A DNA stretch of 64,000 bases from Tolypothrix bouteillei VB521301 (GCF_000760695.4 NZ_JHEG04000001.1:5772204-5836203); one strand, 5' to 3'; shown: positions 8,291-17,145, counted from the stretch's first letter. Program-made: numbers and translations. Notes: a model not told the origin generated them from the letters alone.

Positions 8291-11200
8291 ATGAAACGTA
8301 TTGTCCTGGTTGCTGGGTTTGAATCGTTCAACGCTGACTTGTACCGTAAGGCGGCTTTTTTGGCTACCTCCCGCGTGGATGAGTTGGATATTCGGGTGTT
8401 TAGCGATCGCGACATAACCGCAAAGCGTACTGAGGTAGAAGCAGCTTTAAAAGGTGCTGATGTCTTTTTTGGCAGTTTGCTGTTCGATTATGACGAGGTA
8501 CTGTGGTTGCGCGATCGCATCTCTAGTATCCCCATCCGCCTGGTATTTGAATCAGCATTAGAATTAATGAGTTTAACCAAACTGGGTGCATTTGCCATTG
8601 GGGATAAGCCTAAAGGAATGCCTAAACCAGTAAAGTTTATTCTGGACAAATTTAGCAATGGGCGAGAAGAAGACAAGCTAGCAGGGTACATTAGTTTTCT
8701 AAAAATAGGACCAAAGTTATTAAAATTTGTGCCAGTACAAAAAGTACAAGATTTACGTAACTGGCTAATTATATATGGATATTGGAATGCAGGCGGCTCG
8801 GAGAACGTCGCTGCTTTATTTTGGACATTAGCAGAAAAATATTTGGGTTTGAAAGTTGGGGAGATTCCCGCACCAGTAGAAACCCCAAATATGGGGCTGT
8901 TACATCCCGACTACCCCGGTTATTTTGAATCACCCCGTCAGTATTTGGAGTGGTACTACAAGAAGATTGGGGGAGAGGGAGAAGGAGACAGGGGGAGGAA
9001 TTTTTCCCCCTCCCCAGTTGTTGGAATTCTTCTATACCGCAAACACGTTGTGACAAAACAACCTTACATTCCCCAACTGATTCGCCGTTTTGAAGAAGCA
9101 GGTTTAATACCTTTACCTATCTTTATTAATGGTGTAGAAGGTCATGTAGCCGTGCGGGATTGGATGACAACGGATTTTGAAAGCCAAGCCAGACAACAAG
9201 GACGTGTAGAAACTCCTTCCCTTTCTCCAGAAGCTGTTAAAGTTGATGCGATCGTTTCTACAATTGGCTTTCCCTTAGTTGGTGGTCCTGCGGGTTCTAT
9301 GGAAGCAGGGCGTCAAGTGGATGTAGCAAAACGCATTCTCAGTGCTAAAAATGTACCTTATATTGTTGCTGCACCGCTACTGATTCAAGATATTTACTCG
9401 TGGACGCGTCAGGGAATTGGGGGTTTGCAAAGTGTTGTTTTATACGCATTACCAGAATTAGATGGAGCAATTGATACAGTTCCCCTCGGTGGATTGGTAG
9501 GAGAAGAGATTTATTTAGTTCCGGAAAGAGTACACCGGCTCATCGGGAGAGTGAAAAGTTGGATTAATCTGCGACAAAAACCAGCGTCTGAAAGAAAAAT
9601 TGCAATTATTCTCTACGGTTTTCCCCCTGGTTATGGTGCTGTGGGAACAGCTGCATTGTTGAATGTACCCCGCAGTCTTTTAAAGTTGCTTTATGCGCTT
9701 AAAGAGCAAGGTTATACTGTTGGAGATTTACCAGAAGATGGGGAAGAGTTGATTCGCCAGATAAAAGAAGCGGATGAGTTAAGATGGGGAGAAGAAAAAA
9801 ATTTCTCCCCCGCTCCAGAAGGAAACTCGAGTCTCTCTGTGTCTCCTTCCTCTGTCAATGTCCGCACTTTAGAAAAATGGTTGGGATATCTCCGCACATC
9901 CCGGATTGAAAAACAATGGAAATCTCTAACGGGAACGGGTATTAAAACTTATGGTGATGAATTTCACATTGGTGGTGTTTGGCTGGGAAATGTATGGATA
10001 GGAGTACAGCCACCGTTGGGATTGCAAGGCGACCCCATGCGCTTGATGTTTGAACGGGATTTAACGCCTCATCCCCAATATGCTGCTTTTTATAAATGGT
10101 TGCAAAATGAGTTTCAAGCTGATGCTGTGGTTCATTTTGGAATGCACGGTACTGTAGAATGGTTGCCTGGTTCTCCTTTGGGGAATACGGGTTATTCTTG
10201 GTCTGATATTTTGTTGGGAGATTTGCCGAATCTATATATATATGCAGCGAATAACCCTTCTGAATCTATTTTGGCAAAGCGTCGCGGTTATGGGGTGTTG
10301 ATTTCTCACAACGTACCTCCTTACGGTCGTGCGGGGTTGTATAAGGAGTTAGTGGCGTTGCGGGATTTGATTTCGGAGTATCGCGAAGATCCAAAAAAGA
10401 ATTATCTGCTGAAAGAGGCAATTTGTAAGAAAATTCTGGATACGGGTTTGGATGCGGATTGTCCTTTTGAAGATGCTAAGCGTTTGGGAATCGCGTTTAG
10501 CGTCGAGAACGTTCGGATGTTTAGCGATCGCGTTTTTAACGATTATCTTGCAAAGTTATATGAGTATTTGCAGGTTCTGGAGAATCGGTTGTTCTCTTCT
10601 GGATTACATGTTTTAGGGGAAGCACCTGGTGAGGAGGAGTTAGGGTCTTATTTAGAGGCTTATTTTGGGAACGAACTACAGAGTCGCAAAGAAGAGGAGG
10701 GGTTGATTAGAGAGTTATTGAGTCAAACAACAGATGAGTTGGCGAATTTGTTGCGAGGGTTGAATGGGGAGTATATTCCTCCTGCACCGGGAGGGGATTT
10801 ATTGCGGGATGGTGCTGGTGTTTTGCCCACGGGTAGAAATATTCATGCTTTAGATCCTTACAGAATGCCATCTCCAGCTGCTTGCGAGCGAGGACGAGAA
10901 ATTGGGCAAAAAATCATTGTTCAGCATTTGCAAGAACATGGGGCGTATCCGGAAACTGTAGCGGTGATGCTGTGGGGTTTGGACGCTATTAAGACAAAGG
11001 GAGAATCTTTGGGGATTCTTTTAGAGTTGGTAGGTGCGGAACCCGTGAAAGAAGGTACGGGGCGGATTGTCAGGTATGAGTTGAAGTCTTTGGCGGAGGT
11101 GGGACATCCCCGCATAGATGTTTTGGCAAATTTATCGGGAATTTTTCGGGATAGTTTTGTCAATATTATCGAGTTGTTGGACGATTTGTTTCTTCGGGCT

Positions 11201-12007
11201 GCTGAGGCTGAGGAACCGGAGGAGCAAAATTTCATTAGAAAGCATGCTCTTGCGTTGAAGGCGCAAGGGGTGGAAAATGTATCGGCTAGGTTATTTTCTA
11301 ATCCGGCTGGTGATTTTGGTTCTTTAGTAAACGATCGGGTGGTTGATAGTAATTGGGAATCTGGGGATGAGTTGGGGGATACTTGGAAGGGTCGCAATGT
11401 GTTTAGTTATGGAAGACAGGACAAGGGTCAAGCCAGACCGGAGGTTTTGACTCAGCTTTTGCAGAGTACCAGTCGCATTGTTCAAGAAATTGATTCTGTG
11501 GAATATGGTTTGACTGACATTCAGGAGTACTATGCCAATACGGGTGGTTTGAAGAAAGCTGCTGAAAAACAGCGCGGTCAAAAGGTGACAACGAGTTTTG
11601 TGGAGAGTTTCTCGAAGGATACGACACCTCGGAATTTAGACGATCTGTTGAGGATGGAGTATCGGACTAAGTTACTAAATCCGAAATGGGCGGAAGCAAT
11701 GGCGAGTCAGGGTTCGGGGGGTGCTTATGAAATTTCCCAACGGATGACAGCCTTGATTGGTTGGGGCGGTACTGCAGATTTTACGGATGATTGGGTGTAT
11801 GACCAAGCTGCTGATACTTATGCTTTAGATGGAGAAATGGCAGAGAAATTGCGTCAGGCAAATCCGGAAGCGTTCAGGAATATTGTAGCAAGGATGTTGG
11901 AGGCAAATGGGCGGGGTTTCTGGCAAGCGAGTGAAGAGAAGTTGCAGAAGTTACGCGAGTTGTATGAATTGACGGACGAGCAATTGGAGGGGGTAACGAC
12001 TTCATAA
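8291..12007 (+). CDS. bchH: Magnesium chelatase subunit H (BchH/ChlH family)
   Basis: A 1238-residue porphyrin-binding subunit of magnesium chelatase, which with the I and D subunits inserts Mg2+ into protoporphyrin IX at the start of the chlorophyll branch. The first 165 residues match the N-terminal DUF3479-type module (FDYDEVLWLRDR, FESALELMSLTKLG), and the rest is the CobN/Mg-chelatase fold (MHGTVEWLPG near residue 618, LDPYRMPSP near 856, MLWGLDAIKTKGES near 893). It is shorter than the roughly 1330-residue ChlH usual in cyanobacteria, so it may be a second paralogue; the symbol follows the TIGR family name and chlH would be equally acceptable. CobN is less likely because of the N-terminal module. 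Two short low-complexity segments, near residues 227-243 and 499-523, interrupt the family pattern and are encoded by palindromic DNA. A relic of another copy of its 3' end lies at 15215. Confidence 0.88.
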   Translation: MKRIVLVAGFESFNADLYRKAAFLATSRVDELDIRVFSDRDITAKRTEVEAALKGADVFFGSLLFDYDEVLWLRDRISSIPIRLVFESALELMSLTKLGAFAIGDKPKGMPKPVKFILDKFSNGREEDKLAGYISFLKIGPKLLKFVPVQKVQDLRNWLIIYGYWNAGGSENVAALFWTLAEKYLGLKVGEIPAPVETPNMGLLHPDYPGYFESPRQYLEWYYKKIGGEGEGDRGRNFSPSPVVGILLYRKHVVTKQPYIPQLIRRFEEAGLIPLPIFINGVEGHVAVRDWMTTDFESQARQQGRVETPSLSPEAVKVDAIVSTIGFPLVGGPAGSMEAGRQVDVAKRILSAKNVPYIVAAPLLIQDIYSWTRQGIGGLQSVVLYALPELDGAIDTVPLGGLVGEEIYLVPERVHRLIGRVKSWINLRQKPASERKIAIILYGFPPGYGAVGTAALLNVPRSLLKLLYALKEQGYTVGDLPEDGEELIRQIKEADELRWGEEKNFSPAPEGNSSLSVSPSSVNVRTLEKWLGYLRTSRIEKQWKSLTGTGIKTYGDEFHIGGVWLGNVWIGVQPPLGLQGDPMRLMFERDLTPHPQYAAFYKWLQNEFQADAVVHFGMHGTVEWLPGSPLGNTGYSWSDILLGDLPNLYIYAANNPSESILAKRRGYGVLISHNVPPYGRAGLYKELVALRDLISEYREDPKKNYLLKEAICKKILDTGLDADCPFEDAKRLGIAFSVENVRMFSDRVFNDYLAKLYEYLQVLENRLFSSGLHVLGEAPGEEELGSYLEAYFGNELQSRKEEEGLIRELLSQTTDELANLLRGLNGEYIPPAPGGDLLRDGAGVLPTGRNIHALDPYRMPSPAACERGREIGQKIIVQHLQEHGAYPETVAVMLWGLDAIKTKGESLGILLELVGAEPVKEGTGRIVRYELKSLAEVGHPRIDVLANLSGIFRDSFVNIIELLDDLFLRAAEAEEPEEQNFIRKHALALKAQGVENVSARLFSNPAGDFGSLVNDRVVDSNWESGDELGDTWKGRNVFSYGRQDKGQARPEVLTQLLQSTSRIVQEIDSVEYGLTDIQEYYANTGGLKKAAEKQRGQKVTTSFVESFSKDTTPRNLDDLLRMEYRTKLLNPKWAEAMASQGSGGAYEISQRMTALIGWGGTADFTDDWVYDQAADTYALDGEMAEKLRQANPEAFRNIVARMLEANGRGFWQASEEKLQKLRELYELTDEQLEGVTTS
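8970..9018 (+). repeat. Palindromic in-frame insert 1 in the chelatase gene
   Basis: A purine-rich run (GGGGGAGAGGGAGAAGG type) ends in a small palindrome: GGGGAGG at 8992-8998 pairs with CCTCCCC at 9009-9015. It encodes a Gly/Glu/Arg-rich stretch ending NFSPSP inside the chelatase. The base pattern resembles non-coding purine-rich repeats of cyanobacteria rather than the gene around it. Confidence 0.55.
9783..9855 (+). repeat. Palindromic in-frame insert 2 in the chelatase gene
   Basis: A perfect 8-bp inverted repeat, GGGGAGAA at 9786-9793 and TTCTCCCC at 9803-9810, followed by a Ser/Pro-coding pyrimidine-rich stretch. It encodes NFSPAP, nearly the same peptide as the first insert (NFSPSP), which suggests a common origin for the two inserts. 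Confidence 0.55.
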
Positions 12008-12028
12008 GTCGCTAAAGTGATACATTAA

Positions 12029-12098
12029 GATCCCCCTAAATCTCCCTTAAAAAGGGGGACGAGTGAAGAATTCCCCCCTTTTTAAGGCTAGGGGGATC
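12029..12098. repeat. Palindromic repeat with GATCCCCCTA ends
   Basis: A 70-bp near-palindrome just after the chelatase stop codon. The ends GATCCCCCTA / TAGGGGGATC match perfectly, and an inner pair, TTAAAAAGGGGGA / TCCCCCCTTTTTAA, extends the stem. It is a recognisable cyanobacterial intergenic repeat and could also act as a transcription-end hairpin for the chelatase gene. Confidence 0.75.
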
Positions 12099-12178
12099 GT
12101 CTGTCTTTAAGGGGGTAGCTAAAATCTAAAATCCAAAATGAAGGAGGGTTTAGCTCAAGTTATGCCCGCGCAAAGTAT

Positions 12179-12238
12179 ATGCTAGAAGCAGCAGAGGAAA
12201 ATTGGATACAGGCAGATTTAAAAGCATGGTCTGAATGA
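12179..12238 (+). other. Short coupled reading frame or gene tail before the 81-residue gene
   Basis: A 19-codon frame reads MLEAAEENWIQADLKAWSE, and its TGA overlaps the next ATG as ATGA. The frame remains open and protein-like upstream (GGFSSYARAKY) but lacks a start codon there. It may be the tail of a lost upstream gene, kept because it couples translation, or chance. I would not call it a gene without homologues. Confidence 0.3.
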
Positions 12239-12480
12239 GTAATATATTTTTACACAGTTTTGTAAAGTTGCTTAGCGCACTTCCTTCATTACAACGTGCG
12301 ATCGCATTAGACCGCACTAATCGTTATAAAGATGCATGGAATACTGTTTCATCTGTATGGCGTAACGATGAATTGCGCTACTCAGACAGTGAGGGAAAGG
12401 AAGAAGAAAGCCAACGCTTTATACAAGCAGTGAAAATATTACACCAGTTCTTACTAGCTAAACAAGACGAGGCGTCCTGA
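12235..12480 (+). CDS. Small protein coupled to the KGGVGR ATPase
   Basis: An 81-residue soluble, mainly helical protein that I do not recognise. It has basic and aromatic residues in its middle (RYKDAWNTVSSVWRNDELRY) and a charged C-terminal half. Its stop codon shares one base with the start of the 889-residue ATPase gene, so the two are almost certainly co-transcribed and translationally coupled. That makes a stoichiometric partner, adaptor or regulator of the ATPase plausible. It contains no enzyme motif, membrane segment or signal peptide. Confidence 0.65.
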   Translation: MSNIFLHSFVKLLSALPSLQRAIALDRTNRYKDAWNTVSSVWRNDELRYSDSEGKEEESQRFIQAVKILHQFLLAKQDEAS

Positions 12481-15149
12481 TGACTTCAATTGTATCACCA
12501 GAACAAATTGAGAACCTTTTGATTAATGAGTTACAAACTCGCGATCCAAGAGCGCAAGTCAAGGTCAAGCGTACCACATTGGGATGGCTCACAATTCAAG
12601 TTATTACCAGTTTTTTTGAAGGAAATACAACAGAAGAACGTGAAGAAAAAATTGATAAAATCTTAGAAACTATAGATATGAACTTGAGCCAGTATCCAAT
12701 TGCTGGTTATGATTTTTTAACTCCAAAAGAAGCAAACGAACAACAGCCAGAATATATACAATTGCCTCTTTGGTCTGATATTTTAATGGCTTCAGACGCC
12801 AACCAACCAATTCAATTAGAAGAAGACAGTCCGAAGCGTCCATTAGTAGTTACTTTTTACTCTTTTAAAGGAGGAGTTGGTCGCTCTACTGCTTTAGGAT
12901 TGGTAGCAGGTATACTTGCAAGTCGCAATCGTCGAGTCGTGATGGTCGATTTCGACTTGGAAGCCCCTGGAATTTCAGTTTTATTTCGCTCTGATGTTGA
13001 AAACTTCAATCAAGAGCAATTTGGTGTTGTCGATTATATATATCAACGATATTTAACTCCCGAAGAGAATTTTCCCAGCCTTGAGGACTGTATATTTCAA
13101 GTCAACTTACCAACTAGAGGCGAACTTTTTTTAGTACCAGTTGGAGAATATGATGAAAATTATATTCATAGATTGGCAGAACTTGATAGGAGAACATTAC
13201 AACAATTTTATACAAGTACAAATAATCCTATCAGGCAACTGATAGAAGACATCAAAAAGCAACTGAATCCAGATGTTATTTTAATTGATGCGCGTCCTGG
13301 TTTTAATGATACAAACGCGATCGCATTATTCGACCTAGCTGATACTGCCATCATTTGCTTTTCGCCTACCGACCAAAGCTTTGAAGGGTTGCGCTGGGTT
13401 GTACGGGCGGCTGGAAAACAGCGTGACTATCAGGGAAAGCCAGATCTACGCTTTTTACTAACACCCATGCCACCTGTTGCAGCCGAACAGCGTCAAATTT
13501 GGATAAGTAAAGTTGAAAAATGGCTCGAAGAAAACTGGATTTTGCCTCGTGGTATAACCGTGAATGAAGTTTACTATCAAGTTCCTTATAACCCTAACAT
13601 TACAACTTTATACAGTCTAATTAATGACGTTCCTCTAAGTTTGCTAAACGACTACTTGCCACTTGCAGATGCAATTGATGCTAGCTTACCTGATATTCAA
13701 CCCAATGTAGCAACTACAATTGTTCAAAATCCTGATACAATATTGAACGAGTTGCAATTTGAAGCAGCAAGAGCACAAGATTTAGAAGCAGATAGTATTC
13801 CAAATATATTCCAGAGTACAGAAGATTTTCCACAATTTCTTAAGAACCGAACTTGGCTGATACGAGGAGCTAAAGGAACTGGTAAAAGTTTATTATTTAG
13901 ATTATTTGTAGAGCAGCCAGAAAAAGCAAAAGATTTGGCTCGGCTTGATGTAGATTTAAGTAATGTTAACTTTATACCCGGACACGGTGAGCCTAGACTG
14001 CTTGGACCAATTTTAGAAAGCAGGGACTTGGAGAGCTACGAACGACAAGTGGGAGAGAATAGCTGGGCTACCTTTTGGCTAAATTACGCGCTATTGCAAC
14101 TTTGCCATTCTATACCGGAGTTGCAATTGCTTACTAATTTAGACGAACAGTTAATTGCTTTGAGTTCGCAAGACAACCCTTCACACACATCCATTGTTTC
14201 TTGGTTAGTTGAGCATACTCACTCGCCACAAGCAGCTTCAAAAGCTATTGATGAATTGCGTGCGATTGATAACTGGTTGCAAACGAATAATTTACGCGCC
14301 TGGTTACTTTATGACGAGTTAGATGCTAGCTTTGGGTCGAGTCAACAGGACTATGTTCGTCGAAGAAGAGCACTGGAAGCTCTGCTTGCATGGTGGTTAG
14401 AAAGCGGAACAAGTTTGAAGTGCATTGTACCCAAAATCTTTTTAAGAGAAGATATTTGGGAGCAGCTCAACTTTACCAATAAAGGACATTATGTTGGGCG
14501 TTCTGTGCAATTGCGTTGGGGCGAAGTTGACCTCTGGAGACTGGTGCTACGTCAAGTTCTGAATAGTTCTGATACCCTAAGTCGCTCTTTGGAGCAAAAT
14601 TTGGGAGTGACAATAGCTCGATTAAATACTATCGAGTTAGAGCAATTGCGTAGAAGCTTGTATCCTCTGTGGGGTGAAAGAATGGGTCGGACAAAAAAAG
14701 CTTATACCTACAACTGGATTCGTACCCGTATTGCTGATGGTCAAAAAAACTGCTTTCCACGGAGTTTGATATTGCTTTTAAAAGAAGCTGTTAAGCGTGA
14801 GAAAGGCTTTTCCACAAAGTACAATCCGGAAGTTCTTCTGCGTCCTAAAGCATTGATTGATGCTTTTCCCTACGTTTCCGAGCAAAGAGTGGATGAAGTA
14901 CGCAATGAATACCCCGAATTGGAAGAATATTTGAGCAGACTGCAAGGCGAGCGATCGCCTATCGACTCTAACAGACTTACTGAAATATGGAACATAACGG
15001 ATAGTGCATTAGCTCTTCGTGTAAAAGATATGGTCGATGCTGGTATTTTTACAGAACGCTCTCGTCCTCAAGATCCGACTCCTCGCGTTTATGCTGTTGC
15101 TGAATTGTATCTGTACGGATTAAAAATGGTTCGTAAGGGACAAAGGTAA
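12480..15149 (+). CDS. KGGVGR-type dual P-loop ATPase
   Basis: An 889-residue multidomain NTPase. Residues 1-95 form a small domain in which FFEGNTTEEREEK and DFLTPKEA vaguely recall a BolA-like fold (weak). From about 120 there is a ParA/MinD-like domain with the variant Walker A FKGGVGRSTA (residues 129-138), switch-like DFDLEAPG and DARPGFND. From about 455 there is a second P-loop domain with Walker A GAKGTGKS and a Walker B-like strand LLYDELD near residue 609. A C-terminal winged-helix-like segment (ITDSALALRVKDMVDAGIF) follows. This matches what databases call KGGVGR-motif variant AAA ATPases, often found in predicted NTP-dependent conflict or signalling systems. It is coupled to the preceding 81-residue gene. 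An antiviral or stress-sensing role is inference only; plasmid partition is unlikely because no ParB or parS accompanies it. Confidence 0.8.
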   Translation: MTSIVSPEQIENLLINELQTRDPRAQVKVKRTTLGWLTIQVITSFFEGNTTEEREEKIDKILETIDMNLSQYPIAGYDFLTPKEANEQQPEYIQLPLWSDILMASDANQPIQLEEDSPKRPLVVTFYSFKGGVGRSTALGLVAGILASRNRRVVMVDFDLEAPGISVLFRSDVENFNQEQFGVVDYIYQRYLTPEENFPSLEDCIFQVNLPTRGELFLVPVGEYDENYIHRLAELDRRTLQQFYTSTNNPIRQLIEDIKKQLNPDVILIDARPGFNDTNAIALFDLADTAIICFSPTDQSFEGLRWVVRAAGKQRDYQGKPDLRFLLTPMPPVAAEQRQIWISKVEKWLEENWILPRGITVNEVYYQVPYNPNITTLYSLINDVPLSLLNDYLPLADAIDASLPDIQPNVATTIVQNPDTILNELQFEAARAQDLEADSIPNIFQSTEDFPQFLKNRTWLIRGAKGTGKSLLFRLFVEQPEKAKDLARLDVDLSNVNFIPGHGEPRLLGPILESRDLESYERQVGENSWATFWLNYALLQLCHSIPELQLLTNLDEQLIALSSQDNPSHTSIVSWLVEHTHSPQAASKAIDELRAIDNWLQTNNLRAWLLYDELDASFGSSQQDYVRRRRALEALLAWWLESGTSLKCIVPKIFLREDIWEQLNFTNKGHYVGRSVQLRWGEVDLWRLVLRQVLNSSDTLSRSLEQNLGVTIARLNTIELEQLRRSLYPLWGERMGRTKKAYTYNWIRTRIADGQKNCFPRSLILLLKEAVKREKGFSTKYNPEVLLRPKALIDAFPYVSEQRVDEVRNEYPELEEYLSRLQGERSPIDSNRLTEIWNITDSALALRVKDMVDAGIFTERSRPQDPTPRVYAVAELYLYGLKMVRKGQR

Positions 15150-15214
15150 AGCACAGAAGAATACAGGGGTTATATCGCGTCAAAAATCAAGCTGGACATC
15201 TATAGGGCAAAACG

Positions 15215-15278
15215 GTAGCAGCAGTTACGTGAGTTGTATAAGTTGACGGATGAGCAATTGGAGGGAGTGACCCCATAA
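15215..15278 (+). pseudogene. Relic of a magnesium-chelatase H 3' end
   Basis: These 64 bases read QQLRELYKLTDEQLEGVTP followed by TAA, against QKLRELYELTDEQLEGVTTS at the end of the intact chelatase gene (about 11939-12007). Most nucleotide differences are third-position or conservative changes, so the relic came from a diverged functional gene rather than from a recent copying error. No more of the gene is recognisable upstream. The intact end and the relic bracket the KGGVGR ATPase cassette. Confidence 0.8.
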
Positions 15279-15777
15279 TTTGTATAGAAGTTGTTAGTTG
15301 TTTAGAGAATAGATTCATATTTCTTGACATAGATATATTAATTTATGTCCACTTACTTAACGACAGAATTGTTATCTAGTTATTCATAAGTAGAGAGGCG
15401 TAAAAAAACCGAATTATGTAACAAAAAGTAAACTTGACTAAAAACCTTTTCCCTTCTGCCTTGTCATAACAACAATTTTTAATACTCACTTATACCAATT
15501 TAATATGAAGCTGCATACAATTAGCCTGCGAAGGCAGGCTTTGTTTGTATAGCCCCACTCTTCTAGAGTGAGGGCAATAATGTGCAACTTCACATAGAAT
15601 TGGTATTACTTAATAAAGTTTGTGAATAACATTTTTTATATAAAAAAGCTTTAATTGCTATATTTTAATATTTTCAAATTTGAATTTGATTTGTCCGATG
15701 CCAGCCCTAACTTCCTTTATATTATCAAGGCGAGGTCACAAGCCCAAAGAATTAATGGATTAGGGGAGGAACAAATC
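15279..15777. other. Intergenic region with repeat before the sigma-like gene
   Basis: Apart from the palindromic repeat at 15492-15606 I see no gene. A TTG at 15655 opens the frame of the next gene, but the 41 codons before the GTG at 15778 encode Phe-rich sequence with no resemblance to a sigma factor. Confidence 0.5.
15492..15606. repeat. MITE family ATACCAATT, copy 1
   Basis: A 115-bp element with imperfect inverted ends of about 27 bp starting ATACCAATT and ending AATTGGTAT. Its interior has GCCTGC-GAAG-GCAGGC and a CACTCT/AGAGTG hairpin. Further copies lie at 16978 (same orientation, with an extra insert) and 35065 (reverse orientation). It has no coding capacity. Confidence 0.85.
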
Positions 15778-16356
15778 GTGCGTAGCTACCAAAGCGATTT
15801 ACTCAGCCGCATTATTACCAATGCTATGGATAAAAGCTCCAATGATATTTACGGTGTGCGAGGCTTTATTATAAAGCGTATCCAACAATTCAATCTCAAC
15901 GCAGAAATCAACTATACAACTGTCCTGGCTGAAGCCTATTATCGGATATACGCTCAAATTATCAATAAAGATAAAGAAATTCAAAATATGGAAAGCTATA
16001 TTAGAAAGGTTGCTATCAATTTTCTAATAGAAACTCTTCGGAAGAGGCAAAGAGAGTGGAATTGCGGTCAAAGATTAGCCCGAATGTCTCTGAAGGAACA
16101 TTTGAATGCAGAATATGAAAAGCTCGACAAAGCCTTTACAAAGTCTCAAATTGCAAAAGCTCTAAAAAAGTTAGAAAAGAGACAAAGAACTCTTTTCAGG
16201 TTGAGAGTCTACGCGGATTGGAGCTATGGAGATATTGCTACATATTTTGTTCGATTGGGATGGGAGCAATCGAGTAACAGCACAACACATAATAAATTAT
16301 CCAAACAGTATTCACGAATATTGGAGAAACTGCGGGATTCTTTAAGTGAATTGTAA
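15778..16356 (+). CDS. RNA polymerase sigma-70-like factor (ECF-like)
   Basis: A 192-residue protein if it starts at the GTG at 15778, which is preceded at the right distance by GGGGAGG (15763-15769). The N-terminal helical part (residues 15-100) contains TVLAEAYYRIYAQI and YIRKVAINFLIETLRKRQRE, which fit sigma region 2. The C-terminal part (ALKKLEKRQRTLFRLRVYADWSYGDIATYF) is a region 4 helix-turn-helix. It would redirect RNA polymerase to a small regulon. I see no anti-sigma factor with a transmembrane segment; the small gene 111 bp downstream on the same strand is the only candidate partner. An alternative is a sigma-like plasmid or conflict-system regulator working with the ATPase upstream. 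Confidence 0.7.
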   Translation: MRSYQSDLLSRIITNAMDKSSNDIYGVRGFIIKRIQQFNLNAEINYTTVLAEAYYRIYAQIINKDKEIQNMESYIRKVAINFLIETLRKRQREWNCGQRLARMSLKEHLNAEYEKLDKAFTKSQIAKALKKLEKRQRTLFRLRVYADWSYGDIATYFVRLGWEQSSNSTTHNKLSKQYSRILEKLRDSLSEL

Positions 16357-16467
16357 CAGCGAGATTCCGTGCCATTTTGTTAATTTTTTTGACAAGATGG
16401 CACGAAATAACAGGATTTTCCATTTTCAGGTCAAATTAAATTTTTTAGATGTTTGAGTGAGGTCAGT

Positions 16468-16929
16468 ATGTCCTTCGATTTAGCAATTGAATATTTTCTA
16501 CTGGCAAGCCGTAACGAACTATCCGAATTAAATGCTATGAGGATGGAAGAAATTTTGGAGATGGCATCAAATGATGAATATTTAAATAGATTAATTGCTC
16601 AAACCGATGCGCTAGTTTTTGAAGACCTTTGCCAAGAAAATCCTACTTTTGTAAAAACAGTACTCTGCGAACATTATGAATGCGCTCCGGCTACAGCCTT
16701 TAATACTTCAGACAATAGTGAAGCTCTGCTGCAAGTAGCAGAGCGCAATGGAATGCTTGTGTTAAATTCTTTAAATTCTCACAACACAAAACCCGTCATA
16801 AGCCGCAGCCGCGCCCGTTTAATGGAGGTTTATCGCCAAAATCAGGAGAGAATAAAACAAGAGTCATTGATGATTAAAAACCAGTCTTGGCATTATGGAA
16901 GCGAAAAAATTATAGGAAAAATGTACTAG
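16468..16929 (+). CDS. Unknown 153-residue protein downstream of the sigma-like gene
   Basis: I do not recognise this protein. It is soluble and helical, acidic in the first half (NELSELNAMRMEEILEMA) and basic near residues 110-130 (VISRSRARLMEVYRQNQERI). The ATG at 16468 follows GTGAGGTC and is preferred to the TTG at 16453. Its position 111 bp after the sigma-like gene suggests co-expression, and a cytoplasmic regulator of that factor is one possibility. No catalytic motif is visible. Confidence 0.55.
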   Translation: MSFDLAIEYFLLASRNELSELNAMRMEEILEMASNDEYLNRLIAQTDALVFEDLCQENPTFVKTVLCEHYECAPATAFNTSDNSEALLQVAERNGMLVLNSLNSHNTKPVISRSRARLMEVYRQNQERIKQESLMIKNQSWHYGSEKIIGKMY

Positions 16930-16977
16930 TTTTTCTCAAGCAACCTTATATTTTTCCAAACTTTGCGATACTAACTA

Positions 16978-17145
16978 ATACCAATTTAATATGAAGCTGC
17001 ATACAATTAGCCTGCGTATAGCCCTTACGGGCATAGCCTGCGGCATCGCGTAGCGTGCGCTTTGCGCTTAGGCAGGCTTTGTTTGTATAGCCGCACTCTA
17101 GAAGAGTGCGGGCAAATAATGTGCAACTTCACATAGATTTGGTAT
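16978..17145. repeat. MITE family ATACCAATT, copy 2, with nested repeat
   Basis: The same element as at 15492 but 168 bp long. The added 53 or so bases at about 17016-17070 are a second repeat type (TATAGCCCTTACGGGCATAG at its left part, GCGCTTTGCGCTT at its right). It has replaced the central GCCTGCGAAGGCAGGC loop, leaving both arms intact. The nested unit recurs in reverse orientation at 23525-23580. Confidence 0.85.

Noticed and set aside
8291..12007. Cobaltochelatase CobN
   Set aside because: The N-terminal module (FDYDEVLWLRDR, MSLTKLG) is that of magnesium-chelatase H subunits, and no cobalamin genes are adjacent.
12480..15149. Plasmid-type ParA partition protein
   Set aside because: The ParA-like domain has KGGVGRS instead of KGGVGKT, is fused to a second P-loop domain and has no ParB or parS nearby, so partition is unlikely.
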